Of a stretch of 64,000 bases of DNA, positions 53,295 through 61,637 are shown piece by piece. Position 1 is the stretch's first letter; each line of letters opens with the position of its first letter. The notes beneath the pieces were generated by a model. The model did not search any database. It saw only the letters and a list, made by a program, of their open reading frames with translations, and was not told where the DNA came from. The position numbers and the translations under genes were made by a program. The stretch is taken from the NCBI GenBank assembly GCA_903848645.1, contig CAINGU010000073.1, positions 26,265 to 90,264 on the forward strand. The letters run 5' to 3'. Source of the DNA: an uncultured cyanobacterium. Lineage in GTDB: Bacteria; Cyanobacteriota; Cyanobacteriia; Cyanobacteriales; Nostocaceae.

Positions 53295-54461
53295 ATGAAG
53301 CTGGCAGCAAGAGTAAGTCAGGTAACACCCTCCATCACCTTAGCCATCGCAGCTAAAGCTAAGGCTATGAAAGCCGAGGGGATAGATGTTTGTAGTTTTA
53401 GCGCGGGTGAACCGGATTTTGATACCCCAGCGCATATCAAAGCCGCAGCCGCAAAGGCTTTAGATGAAGGTAAAACCAAGTATGGTCCGGCCGCTGGTGA
53501 ACCAAAGTTACGGGAAGCGATCGCTCACAAGCTAAAAAATGATAATGGTCTTAATTATAAGGCGGAGAATGTCCTTGTCACCAATGGCGGTAAGCATTCT
53601 CTGTATAATTTGATTGTGGCATTGATTGACCCAGGTGATGAGGTAATTATTCCCTCACCCTACTGGCTAAGTTATCCCGAAATGGTGACTTTAGTTGGTG
53701 GTAAGTCTGTGATTGTGGAAACAGATGCTTCCACTGGCTACAAAATCACACCAGAACAGCTAAAAAAAGCTATTACCCCAAAAACTAAGTTATTTGTCCT
53801 TAACTCCCCTTCTAACCCCACAGGGATGGTATACACGCCAGGGGAAATCAAGGCTTTGGCTAAGGTAATAGTTGATGCAGATATCTATGTTGTGTCTGAC
53901 GAGATTTACGAAAAAATTCTCTATGATGGTGCAGAACATATCAGCATTGGTTCTTTAGGTGAAGAAATCTTTAACCGCACCTTAATTAGTAACGGTTTTG
54001 CTAAAGGTTATTCTATGACCGGTTGGCGCTTGGGTTATTTAGCCGGACCATTGGAAATTATCAAAGCCGCTAGTACCATTCAGGGACATAGTACATCAAA
54101 TGTGTGTACTTTTGCTCAATATGGTGCGATCGCCGCTTTAGAAAGTTCCCAAGACTGTGTAGAGGAAATGCGTCAAGCTTTCGCTAAACGTCGTCAGGTA
54201 ATGTTTGAAAGACTCAAAGCTATTCCGGGTTTAAGTACCGCGAAACCAGATGGTGCTTTTTACCTCTTCCCAGATATCAGCAAAACCGGCTTGAAATCTC
54301 TAGAATTTTGTGATGCTTTATTAGCAGAACATCAAGTTGCACTTATTCCCGGTGTAGCTTTCGGCGCTGATAAAAATATTCGTCTTTCCTACGCTACTGA
54401 TATGACGACAATTGAAAAGGGAATGGATAGATTAGAGAAATTCGTGCGTTCTCGGATTTAG
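53295..54461 (+). CDS. Class I aspartate-type aminotransferase (subgroup Ib)
   Basis: This 388-residue PLP enzyme probably transfers the amino group of aspartate (or glutamate) to oxoacids, as aspartate or prephenate aminotransferase. It has [17 protein letters not shown] (36-52), [10 protein letters not shown] (97-106), [10 protein letters not shown] with Asn174, [10 protein letters not shown] with Asp202, the PLP lysine K237 in [20 protein letters not shown], and a C-terminal RLSYA segment. The length is standard. It is a single plus-strand gene, convergent with the GT2-TPR gene three bases away. Confidence 0.9.
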   Translation: MKLAARVSQVTPSITLAIAAKAKAMKAEGIDVCSFSAGEPDFDTPAHIKAAAAKALDEGKTKYGPAAGEPKLREAIAHKLKNDNGLNYKAENVLVTNGGKHSLYNLIVALIDPGDEVIIPSPYWLSYPEMVTLVGGKSVIVETDASTGYKITPEQLKKAITPKTKLFVLNSPSNPTGMVYTPGEIKALAKVIVDADIYVVSDEIYEKILYDGAEHISIGSLGEEIFNRTLISNGFAKGYSMTGWRLGYLAGPLEIIKAASTIQGHSTSNVCTFAQYGAIAALESSQDCVEEMRQAFAKRRQVMFERLKAIPGLSTAKPDGAFYLFPDISKTGLKSLEFCDALLAEHQVALIPGVAFGADKNIRLSYATDMTTIEKGMDRLEKFVRSRI

Positions 54462-54464
54462 AAA

Positions 54465-55739
54465 TTACAACAAACCCATTTCCTTTAAACCCTGATGAAG
54501 TCGTTGTGCTTCTTCGGGGTTGTTCAATTCATGAAGAGCAATCGCATATTCAAAAGCTTCTAAACTACCGGGAACATCACCAATTTTCAACAGCACAACT
54601 CCTAAATTTTGGTAAGCTTCGGCATAATCAGGATTTAAATTAATGGCATTATTATAATAATCAATAGCTTCAGCAAACAAACCCATTGCTTTAGATACCA
54701 TGCCTAAATTATAATAACCAATCACAAAATTAGGATCAATTTTTATTGCCGTTTCATAAGCAATTTTTGCCCCTTGTAAATCTCCCAGAATTTTTAATAA
54801 ATTCCCTAAATTATTATATCCTCCTAATTTCAATAAAGGATAAATAGGTAATTTCACAGCAGCTTGATAATGAGCAATAGCTGGAGATAAATCTTGTAAA
54901 TTAGTATAAGCAATTCCTAAATGATAATGCAATTCATACAAAATATCATAATTTATATCTTCATCAAGAGAAACTTCAACTTTCTGTGATTGCGAATATT
55001 TTAATTTACTCAACGCATTTTTATCTTCATGAAGTTGATTACCAATAATTTGATTTAATCCCCGATTTAATAACTCCATACCCGCATCAATTTTCCCCAT
55101 TTGCATATACAAAGCCCCCAACTTACTACAAACATAAGCATCATAGGGATGAGTTGCAAAAAAATCTTCCATTGCGGCTGCGGCTTTAGCATATTTATTC
55201 TGCTCATTAATCACAGCTTTTTGATAACCAGTATGGAGAATTGCTACCCCTGGTAAATAACCAATTTCCCAATTAGCTTCTTTAGTTAAAATTGCTGTCA
55301 CACTATCATCAATTAAAGCATGATAAGGGCGATCAAAATAGATATCTGGATGATTACGAAATAATCGAGAAACCAGAGAATAAGGTGATTGTGCTGAACC
55401 AACTTCTTGACGAACCAGATTAATCACAAGATATTCTTCTTTGCTAATAACTGCTTTGAGTAAAGGGATAATTTCTGGTGTCAAAGTTTCATCAGCATCT
55501 AAAACTAAAATCCAATCACCCGTCACATATTTTAAAGCTTCATTTCGAGCCGAACTAAAATTATTATTCCAGGTAAAATAATGCACCTTAGCCCCAAATT
55601 GTTCAGCAATTTGAGACGTTTTATCAGTTGAACCCGTATCGAGAACTACAATTTCATCAACGAAATTCTTAACACTTCCTAAGCACTTTGGCAAAGTAGT
55701 TTCTTCATTTTTAACAATCATGCACAGGCTGATTTTCAT
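54465..55739 (-). CDS. GT2 glycosyltransferase with C-terminal TPR repeats
   Basis: In this 424-residue protein, residues 1-225 are a GT2 domain of the SunS/WaaE-like type (SLCMIVKNEETTLPKCLGSV, VVLDTGSTDKT, WILVLDADETLTPE with the D-x-D). Residues 270-415 hold about four TPR units (GGYNNLGNLLKILGDLQGAK, VIGYYNLGMVSKAMGLFAEA, YAEAYQNLGVVLLKIGDV). TPR-fused GT2 proteins are common in cyanobacteria. The acceptor may be a peptide or a glycan. It lies upstream of nothing obviously linked to polysaccharide export. Confidence 0.85.
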   Translation of the reverse strand: MKISLCMIVKNEETTLPKCLGSVKNFVDEIVVLDTGSTDKTSQIAEQFGAKVHYFTWNNNFSSARNEALKYVTGDWILVLDADETLTPEIIPLLKAVISKEEYLVINLVRQEVGSAQSPYSLVSRLFRNHPDIYFDRPYHALIDDSVTAILTKEANWEIGYLPGVAILHTGYQKAVINEQNKYAKAAAAMEDFFATHPYDAYVCSKLGALYMQMGKIDAGMELLNRGLNQIIGNQLHEDKNALSKLKYSQSQKVEVSLDEDINYDILYELHYHLGIAYTNLQDLSPAIAHYQAAVKLPIYPLLKLGGYNNLGNLLKILGDLQGAKIAYETAIKIDPNFVIGYYNLGMVSKAMGLFAEAIDYYNNAINLNPDYAEAYQNLGVVLLKIGDVPGSLEAFEYAIALHELNNPEEAQRLHQGLKEMGLL

Positions 55740-55834
55740 CTGGTAAAACTATGGTATTTACAACTTTGGTCAATATAGCAGGCAAGAGGCAACAGGCAAT
55801 AGGGTTGAAAGTTATTGAAAGTCCTGTTTTATTG

Positions 55835-57712
55835 TTAAACGGGATGGAAATAATTATAAATCTCTTGCGCTAATTGTGAACCAATTCCGGGAACTTCCGT
55901 TAATTGTGTAGGTGTGGCTTGACGAATATAATCAACTGAACGAAAATGAGCTAATAGCAACTTTTGCCGATTTTGTCCTAAACCGGGAATTTCATCTAAA
56001 CGAGATCGCTTTAGTTTATCACTTCTTTGCTGACGATGAAAACTCACAGCAAATCTGTGTGCTTCATCTCGCAATCTTCTTAATAATTGTACTCCTGGTT
56101 GTTCTGCGTGAGTTTCTAAAGCTTTAGATTCCCCAGGTAAAAAGATTTCTTCTCGCTTTTTTGCTAAACTGACAATCCGCAAATCTGCTAATAAATTCAT
56201 TTCTTGTAAAATACCCACAACAGCAGATAATTGGCCTTTACCACCATCAATCATAATTAAATCAGGCCAGTCAGCATTACCCAATCTTGCTAATTGAGGA
56301 TCTTCAATATATTTACGAAAGCGTCTATTAATAACTTCTGCTAAACTAGCAAAATCATCTGAATGGCCAATTTTAATATCAGGATTTTTAATTTTGTAAT
56401 GTCGGTAATGTTGTTTTGCTGGTAAACCATCAATAAATACGACTTGGGAAGCTACCGCATTAGTCCCTTGAATATGAGAAATATCATAACCTTCAATGCG
56501 TTGGGGTAAATCTGGTAAATCGAGAATAGCAGCTAAATCTTGGGTTGCTTGTAAATTACTATCTCCCAATTTTTGCATTCTCTGTAATTCATATTGGGCA
56601 TTTTTTTGCACCATTTCTATTAATTCAGCTTTACTTTGTCGCAAGGGATTTAAAATTGTCACTTTTCTGCCTTTGCATTCTGTCAAAATATCCGCTAAAA
56701 TCTCACTATCTGGTAACTCATGTTGTACCAAAATCTCGCTAGGAATTTCTACACTTTCCGCAGTTTGGTAATGTTCCTCTAAAACTCGTTGTAAAATTGC
56801 TCCCGGTTCAGCGTGAGAGTCAGCAACAAAAGCCAAACGTCCAACTAATTGACCCGCACGAATTTGGAATAATTGAATATAGGCGTGTTGGTCATCGGCT
56901 GCTAAAGCGATCGCATCCCGTGATACTGTATCATCAGGTAAGGATACCTTTTGGGCTGCATTTAGGGATTTTAAAGCCACAATTTGATCACGAATTTTTG
57001 CGGCATTTTCAAAATTCAATTCTTCAGCCGCAGTGTCCATTTGTGCTGTTAAAATATCAATTAGTTCCTGAGTCCTTCCTTGAAAAACCATTGCCACTTT
57101 TTGGACAATTTTCCCATATTCAACTGTGGAAACTAATTTTTGACAAACTCCCGGACAACGACCAATATCATAATTTAAGCAAGGACGGTCTTTAAATAGG
57201 GGTTGTGGTCTTTGTCGCAGGGGAAAAATGCGCTTGCATAAATGGACAATTTCCCGTAATAAACCCGAATCTGTATAGGGACCGTAATATTTATCTTTGG
57301 CTTTCCCTAATTGACGTTTGCGGGTCATGAAAATCCGCGGATATTCCTCTGACCAAGTAATGCAGAGATAGGGATATTTTTTATCATCTTTGAGTAAAAC
57401 GTTAAAATAGGGCTGATGCTGTTTAATTAAATTGGCTTCTAGTGCTAATGCTTCAGCTTCGGTATCAGTGACAATAAATTCAATTTCTGTCACTAACTTA
57501 ACCATCGTGTTAATGCGTTCCGTCTTGTTGGTAGAGTCGCGGAAATAAGAACGGACACGAGAACGCAATTTACGAGATTTACCTATATATATTAAGCGAT
57601 CGCTGCCATCCCGCAGCAAATAAACCCCCGGTAGTGGGGGAATTTCTCCCAAACGGGTTTCTAAGCGTTCTGGGTTTTTTATTAGTGGTAGTGTTTGCTC
57701 AAGTTTTGTCAC
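55835..57712 (-). CDS. uvrC: Excinuclease ABC subunit C
   Basis: This 625-residue incision nuclease belongs to nucleotide excision repair. The GIY-YIG nuclease domain ([20 protein letters not shown], about 29-48), a cysteine cluster [13 protein letters not shown], the UVR motif [15 protein letters not shown], the RNase-H-like C-terminal nuclease ([29 protein letters not shown]) and two helix-hairpin-helix motifs ([30 protein letters not shown]) are all present. The start is a GTG at 57712. It is complete. Confidence 0.97.
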   Translation of the reverse strand: MTKLEQTLPLIKNPERLETRLGEIPPLPGVYLLRDGSDRLIYIGKSRKLRSRVRSYFRDSTNKTERINTMVKLVTEIEFIVTDTEAEALALEANLIKQHQPYFNVLLKDDKKYPYLCITWSEEYPRIFMTRKRQLGKAKDKYYGPYTDSGLLREIVHLCKRIFPLRQRPQPLFKDRPCLNYDIGRCPGVCQKLVSTVEYGKIVQKVAMVFQGRTQELIDILTAQMDTAAEELNFENAAKIRDQIVALKSLNAAQKVSLPDDTVSRDAIALAADDQHAYIQLFQIRAGQLVGRLAFVADSHAEPGAILQRVLEEHYQTAESVEIPSEILVQHELPDSEILADILTECKGRKVTILNPLRQSKAELIEMVQKNAQYELQRMQKLGDSNLQATQDLAAILDLPDLPQRIEGYDISHIQGTNAVASQVVFIDGLPAKQHYRHYKIKNPDIKIGHSDDFASLAEVINRRFRKYIEDPQLARLGNADWPDLIMIDGGKGQLSAVVGILQEMNLLADLRIVSLAKKREEIFLPGESKALETHAEQPGVQLLRRLRDEAHRFAVSFHRQQRSDKLKRSRLDEIPGLGQNRQKLLLAHFRSVDYIRQATPTQLTEVPGIGSQLAQEIYNYFHPV

Positions 57713-57939
57713 GGCTAAAGTTAGGTAATTTTACAAATACACTCCAAGTTTATTTTAGGAAACATTTTTGGGAAATTGGCTAACCCAATGGAGAACATGA
57801 AAGAGAACTAAATTTTTTTATTTGTTAATGTATCTGGAAACACTACTATTACATTTAGTCGTTTAAGTTACAATATCAGTGTACGAAAAATCACCTTTAC
57901 TTAGAGATAGCATATTCATAAACAAGTAAACACACTCCC
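57713..57939. other. Leader side of uvrC and promoter side of the small-RNA array
   Basis: No gene is seen. The uvrC promoter must lie near 57713-57780 on the minus strand, and the promoter of the first small RNA before 57940. AT content is high and no confident hexamers are assigned. Confidence 0.4.
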
Positions 57940-58040
57940 TAGGAAGATGCACAGAAATAAAAGTAGATTTACATTAATCCTGGTGTGTCGAATAACTGCT
58001 TTATATGAAGGTTTAGCTTGATGCTAAACCTTTTTTATTT
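57940..58040 (+). ncRNA. Putative small RNA, array unit A
   Basis: The unit runs from the conserved box TAGGAAGATG (57940-57949, preceded by ACACACTCCC) to an intrinsic terminator GGTTTAGC-TTGAT-GCTAAACC followed by TTTTTT (58010-58036). The length of about 100 bases, the box and the terminator position match units C and D. No credible protein is encoded (24 codons at most, unlike the others). The exact 5' end is unknown. Confidence 0.6.
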
Positions 58041-58071
58041 GAGGAAAAATATATTTCTGATACATATACTA

Positions 58072-58452
58072 TAGATAGATGAAAATTAGCAGCACTTAAT
58101 ATAGATTAGTCAACCATCGTAAACACTTGGTATATATATAGGAATCATAAATGATCTTGGAAAAATTTTAAGTAGTGTAGGGTGGGCAATGCCCACCAAA
58201 ACCCCCCTACGGTGAGCATTGCCCACCCTACGTATATTTCAAAAATCAAATATTAGTCCTATAGGAATCATAAGTGATATTTGATAGCTTGCGTGGCGTA
58301 GCCATAAAATTTTAAGTAGTGTACGGTGGGCAATGCCCACCAAAACCCCCTACGGTGGACATTGCCCACCCTACGTACATTTCAAAAATCAAATATTAGT
58401 CCTATACAGGAATCCTATCTGTAGGCTTGGCGATTTACCAAGCCTTTTTTAT
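58072..58452 (+). ncRNA. Putative small RNA, array unit B, interrupted by a repeat
   Basis: The box is degenerate (TAGATAGATG, 58072-58081). The middle GTAAACACTTGGTATATATA matches unit C (GTAAACACCTGGTATATATA). The terminator AGGCTTGG-CGATTTA-CCAAGCC plus TTTTTT (58423-58450) is nearly that of unit C. A 266-base double repeat (58138-58403) separates the middle from the terminator; removing it gives about 115 bases, the usual unit size. The unit is therefore probably dead. Confidence 0.5.
58138..58403. repeat. Tandem pair of hairpin elements inserted in the small-RNA array
   Basis: Copy 1 (58138-58260, 123 bases) and copy 2 (58261-58403, 143 bases) both start ATAGGAATCATAA and end AAAAATCAAATATTAGTCCT. 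Each carries the long palindrome GTGGGCAATGCCCACC...GGTGGNCATTGCCCACC. Copy 2 has about 20 extra bases including GCGTGGCGTAGCC. The pair is identical enough to suggest a recent duplication. Confidence 0.85.
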
Positions 58453-58575
58453 CTTAAATGTAACTTCTTATCCATCGCAAGCACAAATATCTCCTTTAAT
58501 TCTACTTTAGGTAGTAGAAATGTTTCTGGAGATTGAGTAGTCTTAACTTTATTAATGCCTGAAAAACGTGTATGT

Positions 58576-58606
58576 ACCCTGAAATTATTTTCAGGGTCTT
58601 TTTTTG
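58576..58606 (+). terminator. Intrinsic terminator between array units B and C
   Basis: ACCCTGAAA (58576-58584), loop TTAT, TTTCAGGGT (58589-58597), then CTTTTTTT. It is a strong intrinsic terminator on the plus strand with no protein gene before it, so it implies one more short transcript in 58455-58575. The TAGGAAGATG box is not present there, so I do not count it as a family member. Confidence 0.7.
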
Positions 58607-58837
58607 TTATTGAGTGCTTAACAACCCAATTCATCGGGTAATTGAGAAGGTTCGGTTCTGTCTAAGGATTGTACATCTTTGCCGAGCAGTATTGAGATAT
58701 ATAGTAACGGATAAGGTCGTGAGGACATCAATTGATAATGACACTCTGTCCACAACAGGGTTTTACACCTGACTCTGTGACTCCTGAATTCTGGTGTCTA
58801 GGCCATATCAGATTTTCTTCAATTTGTACACACCTTA

Positions 58838-58935
58838 TAGGAAGATGAATAGTAATAACTTAGGGTTTAAAGTAGCTATATATGGTAAACACCTGGTATA
58901 TATAAAGGCTTGGCTAACCCCCAAGCCTTTTTTAT
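58838..58935 (+). ncRNA. Putative small RNA, array unit C
   Basis: The box TAGGAAGATG (58838-58847) is preceded by TACACACCTTA. The middle is GGTAAACACCTGGTATATATA, and the terminator AGGCTTGG-CTAACCC-CCAAGCCT (58906-58928) runs into TTTTTTATTTTT. The length is about 98 bases. It is the cleanest member of the array and shares its second half with unit B. Confidence 0.62.
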
Positions 58936-59110
58936 TTTTAAGCTAGTTAGTAAAATTTGAGAGTAAGTCAAAAAATAAATAGTTCTGTTTTGTCATGATG
59001 AGTATAGCTTTAGTGAAGAGTTTGGTAAAAACTTATTCTTTAATATATGTAACGCTAATATGTAAACATATTGTGCTTTATCATATTTAGGGCAAATTGG
59101 ACACATTCCA

Positions 59111-59210
59111 TAGGAAGATGATCTGTCCGCAGAGTAGCACTAAATTAATTGAGTACGTTGTTAAGCACAGCAATTATTGAGGTTTGGTTATAGAACCAAA
59201 CCTTTTTTTT
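59111..59210 (+). ncRNA. Putative small RNA, array unit D
   Basis: The box TAGGAAGATG (59111-59120) is preceded by GACACATTCCA. The middle GTTAAGCACAGCAATTATTG aligns loosely with the GTAAACACCTGG segment of units B and C. The terminator AGGTTTGGTT-ATAG-AACCAAACCT (59180-59203) is followed by eight T. The length is about 100 bases. Confidence 0.62.
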
Positions 59211-59381
59211 CGGTGCAAAGGAAAAGTCTCAGTCAACCAACCATTAAAAATTCCTCAACAGTTTCTGGAATCCGTTTTTTTAATATTTAATTTTTAATTC
59301 CGCCCTGGGGTACTAGCAACTTGGGTTATCATCTTATGTTGATATACCCAACAAGATTGAAAAAATGAAAGCCAAACGCCT
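59211..59381. other. Gap before the IS630-type fragment
   Basis: Nothing is recognised except AT-rich sequence. The left end of the former insertion sequence should lie here, but I could not identify its terminal inverted repeat. Confidence 0.3.
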
Positions 59382-59834
59382 ATGGGATGCCGATTAAGAA
59401 TTTTTCTAACTGACGAGGAAAAACTAACTTTAGAAGAATTGAGAAAAGCCAAGGACGTTCCTCAACGGACAAAAGACCGCGCTCAAGTTCTACTATTGAA
59501 TGCTCGTGGATTGAAAAATGAGCAAATTGCTCAAGGTTTAAACTGGGCAATTTCTACGGTTCGTCAAACTCTACATCGTTGGGAAAAGATGGGCTTAGGA
59601 GGATTGTGGGATGCTCCAGGTCGTGGAGGAAAACCCCGTTACTCAGAAGATGATTTAGAGTATTTAGAGAACTGCCTATTTCAAGAACCTCAAACTTATA
59701 GCTCTCAACAACTAGCCAAAAAACTAGCATCTGAGCGACAAGTTTACCTGAGTGCTGACAGACTCAGAAGAGTTCTGAAAGAGAGGGGAAAAGTCATTAA
59801 TACACGCCAAAAATCTAGCAATCATCAGGTTTGA
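59382..59834 (+). pseudogene. IS630-type transposase, N-terminal HTH part only
   Basis: This 150-codon frame carries the paired helix-turn-helix DNA-binding region of IS630/Tc1-type transposases: RAQVLLLNARGLKNEQIAQG, STVRQTLHRWEKMGLGGLWD, and SQQLAKKLASERQVYLSADR then LRRVLKERG. The DDE catalytic domain, which should follow directly or after a frameshift, is absent; the next 370 bases are unrelated. It is therefore a truncated copy or an orphan regulator of transposase origin. Confidence 0.75.
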
Positions 59835-60209
59835 AAGCCCAGGGGCAGGAGGCATGGGGAGAATAAATTTCTATCTATTCCCAATGACCAATGACCAATG
59901 ACTATATCAACCTCATCCCCAGCCCCACTAAGTATTTATTCCTAAAAATAGGGTATTTTGGCTACAATAAAGAGGTAAAAAACACAAAAAATCCTGAAAT
60001 CTATATAAATTAATAGTTTCATCTATCCACTTCGGGCTACAACGCCTTAGAATGATTCATTGAAAAGTCGAGTCAATTGGATTTACGGCGATTTTGAGTG
60101 TAAATACTCTTAGGAAGCGATTTTTGTATTTGTACAAACAGAGATTTACTTAATAATGCTTTCATAGTGCATCTTTAAAGAATCTCTGGTAAAACTTTAG
60201 GAGTTTGAT
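59835..60209. promoter_or_regulatory. Upstream region of the HU gene
   Basis: This region contains ATGACCA heptamers (59884-59902), a possible -10 element TACAAT (about 59962) with a poor -35, and an AGGAG ribosome site at 60199-60203, six bases before the ATG. A TACTCTTAGGAAGCGA segment (60105-60120) resembles the box of the upstream small-RNA array, but no terminator follows. No gene is seen. Confidence 0.5.
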
Positions 60210-60503
60210 ATGAACAAGGGTGAATTAGTTGATGCAGTGGCTGAAAAGGCTAACGTTACGAAGAAACAGGTTGACCAAGTTTTGAGTGCTGCCATAGAAA
60301 CCATTATTGAGGCGGTTTCTTCCGGCGATAAGGTAACATTGGTGGGATTTGGTTCTTTTGAATCACGGGAACGCAAAGCTCGTGAAGGACGTAACCCCAA
60401 AACCAACGAAAAAATGGAAATTCCTGCTACCAGAGTTCCCGCATTCTCCGCTGGGAAACAGTTTAGAGAAAGAGTAGCGCCCCCAAAAGAGCCAAAAGAA
60501 TAA
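60210..60503 (+). CDS. hup: HU-family DNA-binding protein
   Basis: This 97-residue nucleoid protein reads MNKGELVDAVAEKANVTKKQ, then the hydrophobic dimer core DKVTLVGFGSFESRERKARE and the DNA-clasping arm GRNPKTNEKMEIPATRVPAF. Binding and bending of DNA is the family role. The Anabaena homologue is known as HanA/HU, linked to heterocyst differentiation. The C-terminal KEPKE is slightly longer than in E. coli HU. An AGGAG fixes the start. Confidence 0.97.
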   Translation: MNKGELVDAVAEKANVTKKQVDQVLSAAIETIIEAVSSGDKVTLVGFGSFESRERKAREGRNPKTNEKMEIPATRVPAFSAGKQFRERVAPPKEPKE

Positions 60504-60529
60504 GTTTAGTTAGCGGAAAGATATTTTTG

Positions 60530-61588
60530 ATGCCACAACAAGCACACGGGGGAAACTTAGCTTGGGCAGCAGCACTGGCTGGCTGTTCCCCTGATGCTAT
60601 TGTGGATTTTTCTGCCAGTATCAGCCCCTTGGGACCACCAAACAGCGTCATTGCCGCGATTGTGTCCCAACTGGGTAATCTGCGGAATTATCCTGACCCA
60701 GAGTATAGTGAACTCAGACTTGCTCTGAGTCACTTTCATCAATTACCTTCTGAGTGGATTTTGCCAGGGAATGGTTCAGCCGAATTATTAACTCTGGTGG
60801 GTAGAGAATTATCACAATTAGCAGCGACGGTTTTACTAACTCCAGCTTTTGGCGATTATTACCGCACCCTCGCGGCTTATAACGCTAAAGTCATGGAGTT
60901 TCCTGTTAATTTGTCCATAGGGAATTGGGAAACCTGCCCCTCATCTCCAAAATTGGGTTTATTGCTGAATAATCCTCATAACCCGACGGGAAAGTTATTT
61001 GCACGGGAATCTGTTTTACCGTATTTGGAAAAGTTTGCCTTAGTGGTGGTGGATGAGGCGTTTATGGATTTTTTACCACCAGATGAGGAACAAAGCCTGA
61101 TTGGGTTGGTACAGGAATATGAGAATTTAGTGATTTTACGATCGCTCACTAAATTTTACAGTTTACCAGGACTAAGATTAGGATATGCGATCGCTCACCC
61201 CCACCGTCTGGCTAAATGGCAATCATGGCGAGATCCCTGGCCTGTCAATACTTTAGCAGCAGCCGCAGCGATCGCCGCCCTCCAAGATACAGAATTTCAA
61301 AACCACACCTGGAAATGGCTACCAGCCGCGAGAAATCAACTATTTCAAGGTCTATCCTCAATTCCTGGTTTGAACCCCTTAGAAGGCACTGTTAACTACC
61401 TATTGGTAGAATGCCAACAGTCTACTTCTCAGTTACAACAAAACTTACTTCGGCAACACCAGATTTTAATTCGTAACTGTTTAAGCTTTAAAGAATTAGG
61501 CGATCGCTTTTTCCGCGTTGCAGTCCGTTCCGAGTCTGATAACCAACGCCTATTAACCGCGCTTAAAGAATTAAAAATTGAAAATTAA
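60530..61588 (+). CDS. cobD: CobD-like threonine-phosphate decarboxylase / histidinol-phosphate aminotransferase family
   Basis: This 352-residue PLP enzyme has HGGNLAWAAALAGCSPDAIV then DFSASISPLGPP, typical of CobD, which makes the aminopropanol phosphate arm of cobalamin. It also has NLRNYPDPEYSELR, GNGSAELLTLV, LLNNPHNPTGKLF, VVDEAFMDF and the PLP lysine in RSLTKFYSLPGLRLGYAIA. CobD and HisC are close relatives; the N-terminal HGGN and NPLGPP-like SPLGPP favour CobD. I use the ATG at 60530; a TTG precedes it. It follows hup by 26 bases. Confidence 0.82.
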   Translation: MPQQAHGGNLAWAAALAGCSPDAIVDFSASISPLGPPNSVIAAIVSQLGNLRNYPDPEYSELRLALSHFHQLPSEWILPGNGSAELLTLVGRELSQLAATVLLTPAFGDYYRTLAAYNAKVMEFPVNLSIGNWETCPSSPKLGLLLNNPHNPTGKLFARESVLPYLEKFALVVVDEAFMDFLPPDEEQSLIGLVQEYENLVILRSLTKFYSLPGLRLGYAIAHPHRLAKWQSWRDPWPVNTLAAAAAIAALQDTEFQNHTWKWLPAARNQLFQGLSSIPGLNPLEGTVNYLLVECQQSTSQLQQNLLRQHQILIRNCLSFKELGDRFFRVAVRSESDNQRLLTALKELKIEN

Positions 61589-61637
61589 GAATTAAAAAAT
61601 TACTAACAACGAACAACTGACAACTGACAACTGACCA
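61589..61637. repeat. CAACTGA / CCAATGA heptamers
   Basis: Two CAACTGA-type and two ACCAATG-type heptamers lie directly before, and overlap, the start of the next gene. They are of the same family as the arrays at 23940 and 40970. Confidence 0.6.

Noticed and set aside
58449..58634. 61-codon minus-strand frame in the small-RNA region
   Set aside because: It overlaps a strong plus-strand terminator, has no ribosome site and resembles nothing I know; chance frame in AT-rich sequence.
57947..59172. AGGAAG directly before ATG in the array units, suggesting small peptides
   Set aside because: The Shine-Dalgarno-like AGGA is only two bases from the ATG, and the predicted 20-34 residue peptides of units A, C and D do not resemble each other, whereas the RNA features do.
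57940..59210. Naming the array NsiR1
   Set aside because: Multiplicity and size fit, but hetF is absent and I cannot recall the NsiR1 sequence reliably enough to equate them.
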